The position numbers and the translations under genes are program-made. This document shows, piece by piece, positions 45,895 to 55,080 of a DNA stretch of 64,000 bases; the stretch's first letter is position 1, and every line of letters begins with the position of its first letter. This DNA comes from Microbispora triticiradicis (GTDB lineage Bacteria > Actinomycetota > Actinomycetes > Streptosporangiales > Streptosporangiaceae): contig QFZU02000031.1 in the NCBI GenBank assembly GCA_003260025.2, positions 1 through 64,000 of the forward strand, written 5' to 3'. The notes under the pieces were generated by a model, which saw only the letters and a program-made list of their open reading frames with translations, did not search any database and was not told the origin of the DNA.

Positions 45895-46151
45895 GATCGC
45901 CTGGCCTGTCTTGGTCCTCGAAAGAACCGCGTCACGGTATATCGCCGCGGGCGACGCCGACCTGAGTGCCAACGCACGAAAAGTCCTCGGTGCTTGAACT
46001 CTACCCTGGTTTTCTGGAATGGCGCCGTCCCGGAAGTGAAGTGTCCTCGATTTTCAGAGACGCACAGGCGCGAAGTGCGCGTCAGGGAACGCGTAGGGAA
46101 ACACTGTCGCGTCCGGAATTCCGTGTGCGGCCAACGAGAACAGTTGGTGGC

Positions 46152-47075
46152 TCAGGGGGCGGAGGCGGGCAATTGGAGCGTGAAGCAGGCGCCGCCGAGC
46201 GGGGAGGGCTCGACCCAGACGGTTCCGTGGTGGGCTCTCGCTATCTCGTGGGTGATGGCCAGGCCGAGGCCGATGCCGGACCCGCTCCGCTGGGAAACGG
46301 TTTCGAGCTGGTACATCCGGTCGAAGATGCGTTCCCTGTCCTTCTCCGGCACGCCGGGGCCATCGTCGGACACGGTCAGTCGCGCATCGCCGTCGCTGCG
46401 GCCGACGCGGACCTGCACCCGCTGGGTGGCGTGGTGCTGTGCGTTGTCCAGCAGATTGGTGATGACCTGGCAGATCCGCGTGCGCATGGCTGTGATCTCG
46501 ACACCGGGGGTGCAGATGACTTCGATCGAAATGGGGTCGTTCCGGTCGGCGACCTCCTGCCTGACCAGTTCGCACAGGTCGAACCGTCCCCAGTCGGTCT
46601 GGGAGGCGCTGGAACGGGCGATCAGGAGAAGTGCGGAAGCCAGCGCCTCCAGCCGGTCCACTCCACGTAGTACCGCCTCCAGCACGCGGGGATAGTCGGC
46701 TTCGCCGGGACGGGTGATTGCTTCTTCCACCGTGACGCGTATCCCGGCCAACGGGGAGCGGATCTCGTGGGCGATGTTGGAGGAGAACTGCCGCTCTCTG
46801 TCCAGCATGTCCAGACTCGCATTGATGTTGTCGACCAGCTGCGTCACCTCCTGCGGGTCATGCTGCTGAGCGATCTGGGCGTGTTCATCGCTGAGGTTGA
46901 TGTCGGCGAGGTCGCCGGAGATAGCACGCACGCGTCGCAGCAGCCGGCGGACCAGCACCCGGCCCGCGGCCGCGGCGGCCAGCACCATGACGAGATTCCA
47001 CCAACGCTTACGAGAATCGGTGTCCCTCCCTGGACCTGCGCGTTCCAGGCGCTCGCTCAGGCATGATCTGCCCAT
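46152..47075 (-). CDS. Membrane-bound sensor histidine kinase
   Basis: 307 residues from ATG 47075, chosen for the GGGGAGTG ribosome site just upstream (ATG 47123 has none). One membrane helix near residues 25-42 (LVMVLAAAAAG), a HAMP-like linker, HisKA with FSSNIAHEIRSPLAG carrying the phosphorylated His, and HATPase with NLLDNAQHH, DDGPGVP and GSGIGLGLAI. No extracellular sensor domain remains, so input must come from the membrane segment or a partner. No response regulator is adjacent. A close relative lies at 53126. Confidence 0.9.
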   Translation of the reverse strand: MGRSCLSERLERAGPGRDTDSRKRWWNLVMVLAAAAAGRVLVRRLLRRVRAISGDLADINLSDEHAQIAQQHDPQEVTQLVDNINASLDMLDRERQFSSNIAHEIRSPLAGIRVTVEEAITRPGEADYPRVLEAVLRGVDRLEALASALLLIARSSASQTDWGRFDLCELVRQEVADRNDPISIEVICTPGVEITAMRTRICQVITNLLDNAQHHATQRVQVRVGRSDGDARLTVSDDGPGVPEKDRERIFDRMYQLETVSQRSGSGIGLGLAITHEIARAHHGTVWVEPSPLGGACFTLQLPASAP

Positions 47076-47505
47076 CGGACACTCCCCACGAACCATCCCG
47101 CCGCATAGGCTCCCTACCCCCATATCAACCGTTTACCTCGATAAATCACCGGCGAGCGGGTCGTGAGGCGGCTGCGCGGCCCAGCCAGGTCGTGTCTGAC
47201 GAATCACGCCGTGCCGCGCGTGGCCCAGGCGGCGCGGTGAGCAGGCATGGCGCATCTGGAACACCTCCTGAATCGCTCTTGCAGTCTCGTACGACGTGCT
47301 CACCCCCGATGACGGGTACCACGAGACGTGGGTGAACCGACTGGGAGGGGCGGCAGGACGTGCGTTCCATGTGCCACCGTTCGCACGCGACATCCTCGCC
47401 CCGCAGGCCCGGCTCGCGCACGTCGGCGACCGCCGGCCGATCGCGGCCGCGTCTCGAACCATTCGCCGCGGGTCCCGTCACCGTTGAGCTATGAGAGGAA
47501 CGCGC
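47076..47505. other. 430-nt stretch without a gene
   Basis: It separates the divergent histidine kinase and fatty-acid desaturase genes. Short frames show no family resemblance, and I see no clear promoter pair or structured RNA. Confidence 0.4.
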
Positions 47506-48615
47506 ATGCCTGCCACATCTCATCTCACCCCTGCCGAGGTCGAAGAGTTCGGTCGGGAGCTGGACAAAATCCGCGATGAGGTGCTCGCGAGCCTGAGCGA
47601 GCGGGATGCCAGATACATTCGCGGCCTGATCGCGACCCAGCGCAAGCTGGAACTCTGCGGCCGGGCATTGCTCTTCGCCTCTTGGCTGCCGCCCGCCTGG
47701 ATGGCCGGGACCACCGCTCTCGCCGCAGCGAAGATCCTCGAAAACATGGAGATCGGCCACAATGTCCTCCACGGGCAGTGGGACTGGATGGGCGATCCGA
47801 AGATCCACTCAACGACCTGGGAGTGGGACTTCGCTTCCCCGGCCGATCAGTGGAAGCACTCCCACAACTTCGTCCACCACACCTGGACGAACGTGCTGGG
47901 CAAGGATCGGGACATCGGCTACTCCGCGATGCGGATCACCCCGGAGCAGCGATGGCATCCGATCTACCTCGCCCAGCCGCTGTACAACGCGCTGCTGGCG
48001 CTCTTCTTCGAGTACGGCATCGCGATATACGACCTGGAACTCGAGCGCATCCCGTCAGGGAAGAAGGACCTCAAAGAGGCCCTGACCCAGCTTCGTGCCG
48101 TCGCGGGCAAGATTCGGCGCCAGGTTGTCAAGGACTACGTCGCGTTCCCGCTGCTCGCCGGTCCGGCCTTCATCCCGGTCCTGTTCGGCAATCTGACCGC
48201 GAACATCGCGCGCAACGTGTGGGGGCACACCATCATCTTCTGCGGCCACTTCGCGGAGGGCGCGGAAGTCTTCACCGAGGACCGGCTCGAGGGCGAGACC
48301 CACGGCGAGTGGTACGTCCGGCAGCTTCTCGGCTCGTGCAACATCGACGGTGGCCGCCTGTTCCACATAATGAGCGGCAATCTGAGCCACCAGATCGAGC
48401 ACCACCTGTTTCCGGACATGCCCAGCAATCGCTACGCGGAGATCGCGCCGAGGGTTCGCGCGCTGTGTGAGCGGTTCGGCCTGCCGTACATGTCCGGCTC
48501 GCTGACCCGCCAGGCGGGCTCGGTGTGGAAGCGCGTCCTGCGGCTCGCGTTTCCGGGACCCGCGCGACGGCTCGCGCCCGCCTCTCCGGCGAGGAGGCTC
48601 GAAGCGGCGGCCTGA
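47506..48615 (+). CDS. Membrane fatty-acid desaturase (front-end/acyl-lipid type)
   Basis: 369 residues; GAGAGGA sets the start at ATG 47506 rather than 47491. The three His boxes are present: H85-x3-H89 in GHNVLHGQWDW, HSHNFVHH, and QIEHHLF near residue 307, where the Gln-x-x-His-His form marks front-end or linoleoyl-CoA-type desaturases. Hydrophobic segments flank the boxes as expected for an inner-membrane diiron enzyme. It needs electrons, which the ferredoxin reductase at 43668 could supply. Probably adjusts membrane fluidity. Confidence 0.93.
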   Translation: MPATSHLTPAEVEEFGRELDKIRDEVLASLSERDARYIRGLIATQRKLELCGRALLFASWLPPAWMAGTTALAAAKILENMEIGHNVLHGQWDWMGDPKIHSTTWEWDFASPADQWKHSHNFVHHTWTNVLGKDRDIGYSAMRITPEQRWHPIYLAQPLYNALLALFFEYGIAIYDLELERIPSGKKDLKEALTQLRAVAGKIRRQVVKDYVAFPLLAGPAFIPVLFGNLTANIARNVWGHTIIFCGHFAEGAEVFTEDRLEGETHGEWYVRQLLGSCNIDGGRLFHIMSGNLSHQIEHHLFPDMPSNRYAEIAPRVRALCERFGLPYMSGSLTRQAGSVWKRVLRLAFPGPARRLAPASPARRLEAAA

Positions 48616-48683
48616 TCCGCGCCGGTGGCGGCGTGTCAGCGGGTGATACGCGGGGCCGGACGTCGCGACCGGCGCCTCCGCGG

Positions 48684-49823
48684 CTACTCCCCGCTCCGGT
48701 CCGGCGTGCCGGGTGAAGGCGCTCGGCGCAGGCGGAGGCAGAAACAGGCGCCATCGTCCTCGCGGGGCTCGTACCAGGCGTCGCCGCCGTTGCCCCGGGC
48801 GAAGCTTCGGACTATCCACAGTCCCAAGCCTGTCCCCTCTGTCTCGCGCTCAGCCTCCCGCTCACGGCTGAAGCGCTCGAACAACCGGGGCACGAAAGCC
48901 TCCGGCACGCCTGGCCCACGGTCGCACACCCGGAGGAGGATCCATCCCGGCTGCCCGGTCACGGACACGTCCACGGGCGGACGTCCGTAGGCGAATGCGT
49001 TCTCCAGGTAGTTGTCCACCATCGCGGAGAACTCTGTGCGATCGACCAGGGCCTCCAGATCAGGGCTGCAGGACATGCGCACCTCCTGTGATCGTTTGTC
49101 CAGCTCGCCGAGCCGTTCGAGGAGGACTTGAAGCACGGGGACGCGTTCCAAGCGGGCGGACGCGCCCTTCGCTTCGATGGTCGACGCGGTGAGGAGTTTT
49201 CGGACGAGCCCTTGGAGGCGGGCCGTCCGATCGGCGATGCGCTCGATGATCTCGGTTCTTCGCTCCTCGGCGAGCGCGACCAGGCGGTCGCGTAGCACGT
49301 CCACCAGCACGCTGATGGTGGCCAGGGGACTGTGGAGTTCATGGGCCGCGACGGCGACCGCGATGTTCTGACGTTCCAGGGCCGCCTCCAGCTCTCGCTC
49401 GAGGTGCCTGCTCCGCGTGACGTCGCGGAGCGCGGCGACGTACAGGGGCTCACCTTCCAGGGTGGTGGCGGTGACCCGCATCTCGACGACCCGTTTGCCT
49501 CCGGCGGGCAGCATCAAGTCGATCTCGGTCGCCGCACCCGCGGCGATGGGGAAGCCGAACGGGGTGCCGATCAGCTCCGCCGCCGAGCGGGCGAAGAGCT
49601 CCGCGGCAGCGGGATTGCAGAGCCTGATGACTCCTTCTTTGTCGACGGCGACGATGCCGTCCGCCGAGGCCGAAACGATGACCTGGCTGATATCGTCCCG
49701 GAATTCGACGTCGTCGGGCCGCCCTGACCCGGAGCCACCCGTGCGGCTTCCGCCAGGCGAGGACCCGCCGCCGGCACTCACCCCGACGGACCCTCTGTCG
49801 CTTCGGACTCGGGCGACCCCCAC
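48684..49823 (-). CDS. Cytosolic PAS-sensor histidine kinase in the KaiBC operon
   Basis: 379 residues from GTG 49823. A Gly/Ser-rich start, PAS domain (about residues 45-140, ISQVIVSASADGIVAVDKEG), HisKA with VAAHELHSPLATI, and HATPase with DNYLENAFAYG, DRGPGVPEAF and GTGLGLWIV. No membrane helix. Its start overlaps the end of the KaiC-like gene by 46 nt, so it is translated together with it and may take its input from KaiC, as SasA and CikA do in cyanobacteria, though it has no KaiB-like N-domain. Confidence 0.9.
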   Translation of the reverse strand: MGVARVRSDRGSVGVSAGGGSSPGGSRTGGSGSGRPDDVEFRDDISQVIVSASADGIVAVDKEGVIRLCNPAAAELFARSAAELIGTPFGFPIAAGAATEIDLMLPAGGKRVVEMRVTATTLEGEPLYVAALRDVTRSRHLERELEAALERQNIAVAVAAHELHSPLATISVLVDVLRDRLVALAEERRTEIIERIADRTARLQGLVRKLLTASTIEAKGASARLERVPVLQVLLERLGELDKRSQEVRMSCSPDLEALVDRTEFSAMVDNYLENAFAYGRPPVDVSVTGQPGWILLRVCDRGPGVPEAFVPRLFERFSREREAERETEGTGLGLWIVRSFARGNGGDAWYEPREDDGACFCLRLRRAPSPGTPDRSGE

Positions 49824-51298
49824 GCGGTCCCAGGATCGGTCGCTCCTGTGAAGACGTGGGGGACGCCTCGCAGAGGTCCACCGATGTGCATGCCGGTGTC
49901 ATCGATCCAGAATTGGCGGATCCTGTGGTCATGGGCGGAGCCGCGGGCCTGGAGCACGGCGATGGCACGCTGGATCTCGGCGGGGCCTTCGACATATCGG
50001 AGCTGGATCCAGACGTCGGAAAGGCCGGCGATGTCGGAGGCGATCGCCGGCGCGTCTGCCGAGATGAGCCGTCCCGAAGGTGTCCGCGTGAGAAGAGTGG
50101 TGATCTCGCTCTGCCGGAGGACCGCCCCCAGCGCGATGATGAAGTCGAGCAGAGTCCGCGGCGCGACCACGCGTTCGAGAGCGGACACCGTGTCGATGAC
50201 GAGCCGGGCCGGCGCGAACTCCTCAACAGCGCGCCTGAGCTGCAGAAAGAGGTCTTCCGGAGAGGTCACCTCCGCGTAGCTGGACATGACCCGGGCCAGG
50301 CCCGACGCCTGCATGGCCTTGAGGTCCAGACCCCAGCTCGCGGCGGTGCGGAAGAGCTGCCCGCGGGTCCCGTCGAAGGTGCAGAGCAGGCAGCGCTCAC
50401 CCGCCTCGACGGCGGCGGCCGCGAAACGCAGACTCGCCAGTGTCTTGCCCGTGCCGGTGGGCCCGGTCATCAGGACGATGGCGTCCCGGTAGAAGCCGCC
50501 GCCGCACATCTCGTCCAACTCGGGGATGCCTGACGAGACGCGGGCGAGCGACGCGTGGTCGGACGGCGTGAGGAACGCGAGGGGGACCACCACGATCCCG
50601 TCCCGCGGATCGATGGTGAACAGCCATTCCCCCGTGCGGTGCGTGGCGCCGCGGAACTTGACGATCTCAACCGTCCGGCTTCGCCGGCCCTGCCGGAGTA
50701 CGTTGCGCAGGATGATGACATTGTCGAGCACGAAAGGCTCGACCCCGTAGCGGGTCACACCGTCGTACTCCTCGGGGCGTTCCGCGGTGAGCACCGAGGT
50801 GACTCCGAGCGCCTTGAGGGCGGAGGCGACCCGGAACAGTTCGTGCCGAACGACGCTGATGTCGGCGAACCGGGTGAAGATCGCGTTGAGCGAGTCGAGC
50901 GCGACACGGCGAGCCCCGGTCTGGCGGACCGCGTGTTCGATGCGCGCCACCAGGGCGCCGAAGTCGTAGGCGCCGACGGCGGGCGCGTCCTCCCCGATAC
51001 TCGCCGATGCTTCGACGAAGGCCCACTTCCCGTCGTCCTCCCATGACTGGATGGGGAAGCCCAGCGAGGCCGAGTTACGGCGGATGTCGGTGACTGTCTC
51101 CTCGAAGGTGACAAACACCCCAGGCTCGTTGAAGCGCATGATTCCGCGGGAGAGGAACTCGACGGCGAACAGTGTCTTACCGCTGCCGGTCGTGCCGCTC
51201 ACCAGCGTGGATCGGCCCGCGGGCAACCCGCCCAGGGTGACGTGGTCGAAGCCGTTGATCCCCGTGGGGATCCGCGCGATCGCGTTGCTACCAGTCAT
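49778..51298 (-). CDS. KaiC-like double-domain ATPase
   Basis: 506 residues, close to the 519 of cyanobacterial KaiC, with two RecA-like KaiC domains: Walker A GTTGSGKTL (Lys41) and GPTGTGKTL (Lys285), each followed by a catalytic Glu region (TFEETVTDIRRN in the first). The two lobes correspond to CI and CII. It starts 3 nt after the KaiB-like gene and overlaps the kinase gene. No kaiA is present. Outside cyanobacteria such proteins act in stress responses or simple timers; which applies here cannot be told. Whether the CII phosphosites are kept needs an alignment. Confidence 0.93.
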   Translation of the reverse strand: MTGSNAIARIPTGINGFDHVTLGGLPAGRSTLVSGTTGSGKTLFAVEFLSRGIMRFNEPGVFVTFEETVTDIRRNSASLGFPIQSWEDDGKWAFVEASASIGEDAPAVGAYDFGALVARIEHAVRQTGARRVALDSLNAIFTRFADISVVRHELFRVASALKALGVTSVLTAERPEEYDGVTRYGVEPFVLDNVIILRNVLRQGRRSRTVEIVKFRGATHRTGEWLFTIDPRDGIVVVPLAFLTPSDHASLARVSSGIPELDEMCGGGFYRDAIVLMTGPTGTGKTLASLRFAAAAVEAGERCLLCTFDGTRGQLFRTAASWGLDLKAMQASGLARVMSSYAEVTSPEDLFLQLRRAVEEFAPARLVIDTVSALERVVAPRTLLDFIIALGAVLRQSEITTLLTRTPSGRLISADAPAIASDIAGLSDVWIQLRYVEGPAEIQRAIAVLQARGSAHDHRIRQFWIDDTGMHIGGPLRGVPHVFTGATDPGTAWGSPESEATEGPSG

Positions 51299-51300
51299 CG

Positions 51301-51600
51301 TCACTGCCCCTCCGAGGGCGATGCGTCCGCGGCTGGGAGGCCCAGAGCGATGGCGGCGCGGCCATGATCGGACAGATCCCCGATCACCCGCCGCTGCGGT
51401 GGTGGCGCGAGCCTGACCACGGTGGGGGTGGCCAGGATCCGTCCCTCCTCGGCGAGTTCGGGCCGTTCGACGGCGTCGATGACCTCGACCTCGTACATGC
51501 CGGAGAGGTGAGCGTCGCACAGGAACCGCAGGTTCACCTCCGCGGCATGGGACCGCTCCGTGTTCCCAGCCACGTACAGCCTGAATGAGTAGGTGGTCAC
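51301..51600 (-). CDS. KaiB-like thioredoxin-fold protein
   Basis: 99 residues from GTG 51600, the length of KaiB. The opening VTTYSFRLYVAGNTERS and the CDAHLSGMYEVEVIDAVERPELAEE split over residues 30-55, followed by ILATPTVVRLAPPPQRRVIGDL, are the KaiB/SasA-N pattern. The ribosome site is weak. It is the first gene of a kaiB-kaiC-kinase operon on the minus strand. KaiB binds the CI ring of KaiC in the clock; a matching interaction is expected here. Confidence 0.9.
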   Translation of the reverse strand: MTTYSFRLYVAGNTERSHAAEVNLRFLCDAHLSGMYEVEVIDAVERPELAEEGRILATPTVVRLAPPPQRRVIGDLSDHGRAAIALGLPAADASPSEGQ

Positions 51601-51999
51601 GTCAGGAACCGTCTCCAACGTTCGCAGGGCTCCGGACGGGGCCTTGCGGTCTACCGCTGTTCGTACCCCGCAGACAGGCAGGGACCAGCATCGAAAGAGG
51701 AGACGGCACACGAAGCGGATGGGTGTCCGCCGGCTTGGCGCACGCATCAGGCACCGCCGGCCCTCGCGTGGAGCGACGATCCGGTTCGATCTGACTTGTG
51801 CGGCACGATGCACCGCGGGTAGCGTCATGATGAGGTCACAGGGGCAGGCCACAGGGTCTTCGGCCCGCTTGCGGCGAGGCGGACGCGACCTCATCAGCCG
51901 GCTCCGATCCATCCTCTCCGTTCAGAGTCACGCCTCAACCGGGGGACGGGCGGAGCGGGTCCGGCCGGCCGGCGCACGGCGGCGAAAACCGCTCACGAG
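51601..51999. other. Divergent gap between KaiB-like and response regulator genes
   Basis: About 399 nt with no convincing gene. It must contain the promoters of the kaiBC-kinase operon and of the LuxR regulator, but no clear pair stands out. Confidence 0.4.
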
Positions 52000-52713
52000 A
52001 TGAGCAGCCATGAGCCGAGCAGTGGTCAAGGTCACGGCGGGCAGGAGCCTCCGGTGATCCGAGTTCTCGTGGTCGAGGATCAGCAGGCGCTCGCCGGCGC
52101 TCTCGAGATCGCGATCGACGCCCAGCCCGATCTGCATTGCGTGGGCGCCGTCGGGACGGTCGAAGACGCCGTCTCGCTCGTGACGGTACGGAGCCCCGAA
52201 GTCGTGCTCATGGACATTCATCTGCCCGACGTCGACGGAATCGAGGGCACGAGGCGGATCAAAGCCTCTCACCCGCATGTCCGCGTCCTCATCCTGACAG
52301 GCGATGCCAGCCCCGACCTGTTCGCGGCCGCCGCGGCGGTAGGAGCTTCCGGATTCCTCGCAAAGGACAGTAAATTTCCGGACATTCTCAAAGTGATCCG
52401 CGCCTCGGTCGACAGGAACATCCTTATGGTGGAGGGCGACACGCTCAGAGCGCTCCTCCAGGATTCCAGCGCATCGCCGCACGTCGGGCGCGAGAACTGG
52501 GCGGGGCTCACCGCGCGCGAGCTGGAAGTCCTGGGGCTGATGGGGGAAGGGCTCGATCCCCGTGCGATCGCCGGGCGGCTCGTCGTGAGTCTCCACACCG
52601 CTCGAGGCCACGTCAAGAACGTCATGATGAAGCTGAGCGCGCACAGTCAGCTCGAGGCGGTTGTCGTGGCGACTCGGACGGGGATCCTGCCGGGACTGCG
52701 GAAACCTTGCTGA
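52000..52713 (+). CDS. NarL/FixJ-type (LuxR) response regulator
   Basis: 237 residues. The receiver domain (about residues 20-140) has the acidic pair VVEDQQ, the phosphorylated Asp in VLMDIHLPDVDG and the Lys in FLAKDSKFPD. A LuxR helix-turn-helix follows (LTARELEVLGLMGEGLDPRA, then VSLHTARGHVKNVMMKL). Divergent from the kaiBC-kinase operon, it is the best candidate partner of that orphan PAS kinase. Start ATG 52000; a GTG 53 nt downstream is also in frame. Confidence 0.93.
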   Translation: MSSHEPSSGQGHGGQEPPVIRVLVVEDQQALAGALEIAIDAQPDLHCVGAVGTVEDAVSLVTVRSPEVVLMDIHLPDVDGIEGTRRIKASHPHVRVLILTGDASPDLFAAAAAVGASGFLAKDSKFPDILKVIRASVDRNILMVEGDTLRALLQDSSASPHVGRENWAGLTARELEVLGLMGEGLDPRAIAGRLVVSLHTARGHVKNVMMKLSAHSQLEAVVVATRTGILPGLRKPC

Positions 52714-53125
52714 GGCCCGCGATCCGGCCCATTTGGGGGGTGCCGTCCGGACCATGTGCGGGTGGCGGAGCGTCTGCCGTCTCCCTAGATTGTTGTACAT
52801 GCGTCGCACCGCGGGTCGCCGCGGCTTTTCCCTGACTACCGCCTCGGCGGGGTCGGGGCTCAAGAACGCCCCGTGCCGGTACCCCGGAAAAGAAGAGCGC
52901 CGCTGTCATTCAGAGGGCACGCCGGCTTGCCGCGCATGGACGCTATGAGGCCTTCGTTGATGCCCTCGAGACATCCCACCGTCGACATCCCCGGTCAAGT
53001 CCCGGGAAGGAATCCCGGCCGGCTTCGGCGTGTACACCACTCTCCGAGGTCCACGGGGATTCGGCAGGCACGCCAGCGATACCGACACACCCTCGACCGC
53101 TGGGCGTGCGGAAGGAAGAACTGAC
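52714..53125. other. 412-nt stretch without a gene
   Basis: It lies between the response regulator and the next histidine kinase. Nothing coding is recognisable. A GGAAGGAAG ribosome site marks its right end, just before ATG 53126. Confidence 0.4.
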
Positions 53126-53989
53126 ATGGACACGAGACACGTTAAGGCTCTGTCCGACTGCATCGACGGTCTTGACCTCCCCGCACATGCCGCAGGCCCT
53201 GATGTGGAGGTTTCCGATCCCCTCGGTGAAGACGAGATCGCCCGGACCACCCGGGCCGTGATCCGCACGCTGGAACAGCTCAACAAGGAACTGCGGCAAC
53301 AGCGGAGGTTCGCCTCCGACACGTCGCACGAGTTGCGTAACCCCATTGCCGGGCTGCGCGCAGAGCTTGAGCAGGCTCAGTCACATCCAGACGATGTTCA
53401 TCTGCACGAGACGCTCCAACGTGCGCTGTGCGTCGTCGACCGGCTGGAGGCGATCATCAGCGATCTGCACCTGCTGTCCCGAGTGGAGGGCGCCGTGCCG
53501 TACGGGCGGGCGCCGGTCGACCTGGCGCAGCTGGTCAAGGCGGAAGTCTCCCGGCGGGCGGATCGTATTCCGGTCCAGTTGCGGCTCGTTCCCGGGGTCT
53601 ACGTCAAGATCGTCGACATCCAGATCGGCCGGGTACTCACCAATCTGCTGGACAACGCCCAACGGCACGCCGAACGGGTCGTACGGGTCGAGGTCAGCCG
53701 TAACGGGCGCACCGCGGAACTGGTGGTCTCCGATGACGGCGAAGGGATCGCCGAGAGCGACCTCGAACGGATCTTCGAACGATACACCCGGCTGAACGCG
53801 GGCCGCCGCCGTGACCACAGCGGCACCGGCCTCGGGTTGTCGATCGCCCGTGAAATCGCTCAGGCTCACGACGGGACCCTCCATGCCGGAGACTCTCCCA
53901 TCGGCGGCGCGCGCTTCACGCTCCGGCTTCCCCTCGCCGCCCTTCCGGGCCCCAACGGTGCCAAGAGGCCCGACGAACGGCTGCGCTGA
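53126..53989 (+). CDS. Histidine kinase core without sensor or membrane helix
   Basis: 287 residues. The protein begins with the remains of a HAMP-like linker, then HisKA (FASDTSHELRNPIAGLRAEL) and HATPase (NLLDNAQRHAE, DDGEGIAESD, GTGLGLSIAREIA). It is closely similar in its ATPase half to the kinase at 46152 (both end ...GGA-FTL-LP), so the two look like paralogues, this one having lost its membrane part. Possible partner of the response regulator at 52000. Confidence 0.88.
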   Translation: MDTRHVKALSDCIDGLDLPAHAAGPDVEVSDPLGEDEIARTTRAVIRTLEQLNKELRQQRRFASDTSHELRNPIAGLRAELEQAQSHPDDVHLHETLQRALCVVDRLEAIISDLHLLSRVEGAVPYGRAPVDLAQLVKAEVSRRADRIPVQLRLVPGVYVKIVDIQIGRVLTNLLDNAQRHAERVVRVEVSRNGRTAELVVSDDGEGIAESDLERIFERYTRLNAGRRRDHSGTGLGLSIAREIAQAHDGTLHAGDSPIGGARFTLRLPLAALPGPNGAKRPDERLR

Positions 53990-54038
53990 TCGCCGATCGC
54001 GAAGGCGGGTAGAGCGCCGGACGCGATGCCGGGCCAGA

Positions 54039-54569
54039 TCACGGGCAGCCAGATCGCCCGAAGTGGCCGCCTTCGTCCTCCCAGACGTCCTGCGCTGCCT
54101 CTTGTCCCGCCCAGGCGCCGGGCGCGGGAGTCCGGTCCTCCACGGGAGGCGCACCGTTAGGGTCCCTGGGGGCCGACGCGTACGCGGCCTCCGGCTGTAT
54201 CACCCGCAACGATATGCCCTCGTGGCCGTTGATGGTCAGGGTAACCAGCCCACGGTCCATGGATTGGAACCATCCGACCTTCACGGCCCGGCCGGCGACC
54301 GGAATACGGTGCGGAATGTTGCTCCACGCGTCGACATGCAGTCCGACCCGGAGTGTCATCTTCCCCAGCCGGCGGTCGACGGCTGCGATGAGACCCGGGA
54401 GTTCGGCCGCCGCGTCCGTTGACCGGGGCCACCATTCCCCGTCCACAGCACGCGTGCGACGAGGGCTGGGTTCCAGGCTGAGCCGTACGGCAGGTGCGTC
54501 AGCCGGCTGCTCCGACGGAACACGAGCGGTAGGAACTGCCGGCGGCGAAGTAGTATGCGTCAGCGTCAT
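54039..54569 (-). CDS. DUF5994-family protein
   Basis: 176 residues from ATG 54569. The core from about residue 28 (VRLSLEPSPRRTRAVDGEWW, then ELPGLIAAVD, and VGWFQSMDRGLVTLTI) is the DUF5994 pattern common in actinomycetes, often near anti-sigma and ANTAR regulators. Function unknown; the C-terminal 35 residues are Pro/Ala-rich and variable. Converges on the histidine kinase gene. Confidence 0.85.
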   Translation of the reverse strand: MTLTHTTSPPAVPTARVPSEQPADAPAVRLSLEPSPRRTRAVDGEWWPRSTDAAAELPGLIAAVDRRLGKMTLRVGLHVDAWSNIPHRIPVAGRAVKVGWFQSMDRGLVTLTINGHEGISLRVIQPEAAYASAPRDPNGAPPVEDRTPAPGAWAGQEAAQDVWEDEGGHFGRSGCP

Positions 54570-55080
54570 GATCGGCCGACCTGCCTCAGCCCTGGCGGGG
54601 CTGCGTCTGTGAAGCGCCGCAGACGGTGCCGACGCGACTGCCGGCATTCGAAATGTCTCCGGTGACATCGAGTCTACTCTTTTCCCCTGGACGCAGGGGT
54701 TTGCGGCAGGCCTGGTGGGCGCTGACCGCGTCGTCCAGATGCAGGACGGGCGTGCCGTCCCAGCCGGTGAGTGCGGGCAGTCGGCGCATACGCGGGGGCA
54801 CCGGAGGCCGGAGTCCGGGCCTGAGCAGGAACGCTCGGCCACCCACGCTGACCGGGTGTCGCCATCAGCAGGGGTGATCGGCTCATCTGGCGTTGCCGGT
54901 TTCCCTGTTGAGGCGCCCGGGGCTTGACTGTGAGATGGGCCGCGGTCCGTGGGGATTCGGACCACCCCAGAGCGGCCTCCGGGGTGCCCAGGCTGGAGAA
55001 ACGTGGTTGCCGGCGTGCTCGGTGACCCGTCGACTCCGCCGGGCGCTCCGGCCGGACGAGGCCGATCCCAGCAAGCCTCG
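54570..55080. other. 511-nt stretch without a convincing gene
   Basis: It lies upstream of the DUF5994 gene and downstream of the GAF-ANTAR gene. Overlapping frames on both strands are high-GC shadows without family resemblance. Confidence 0.4.
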
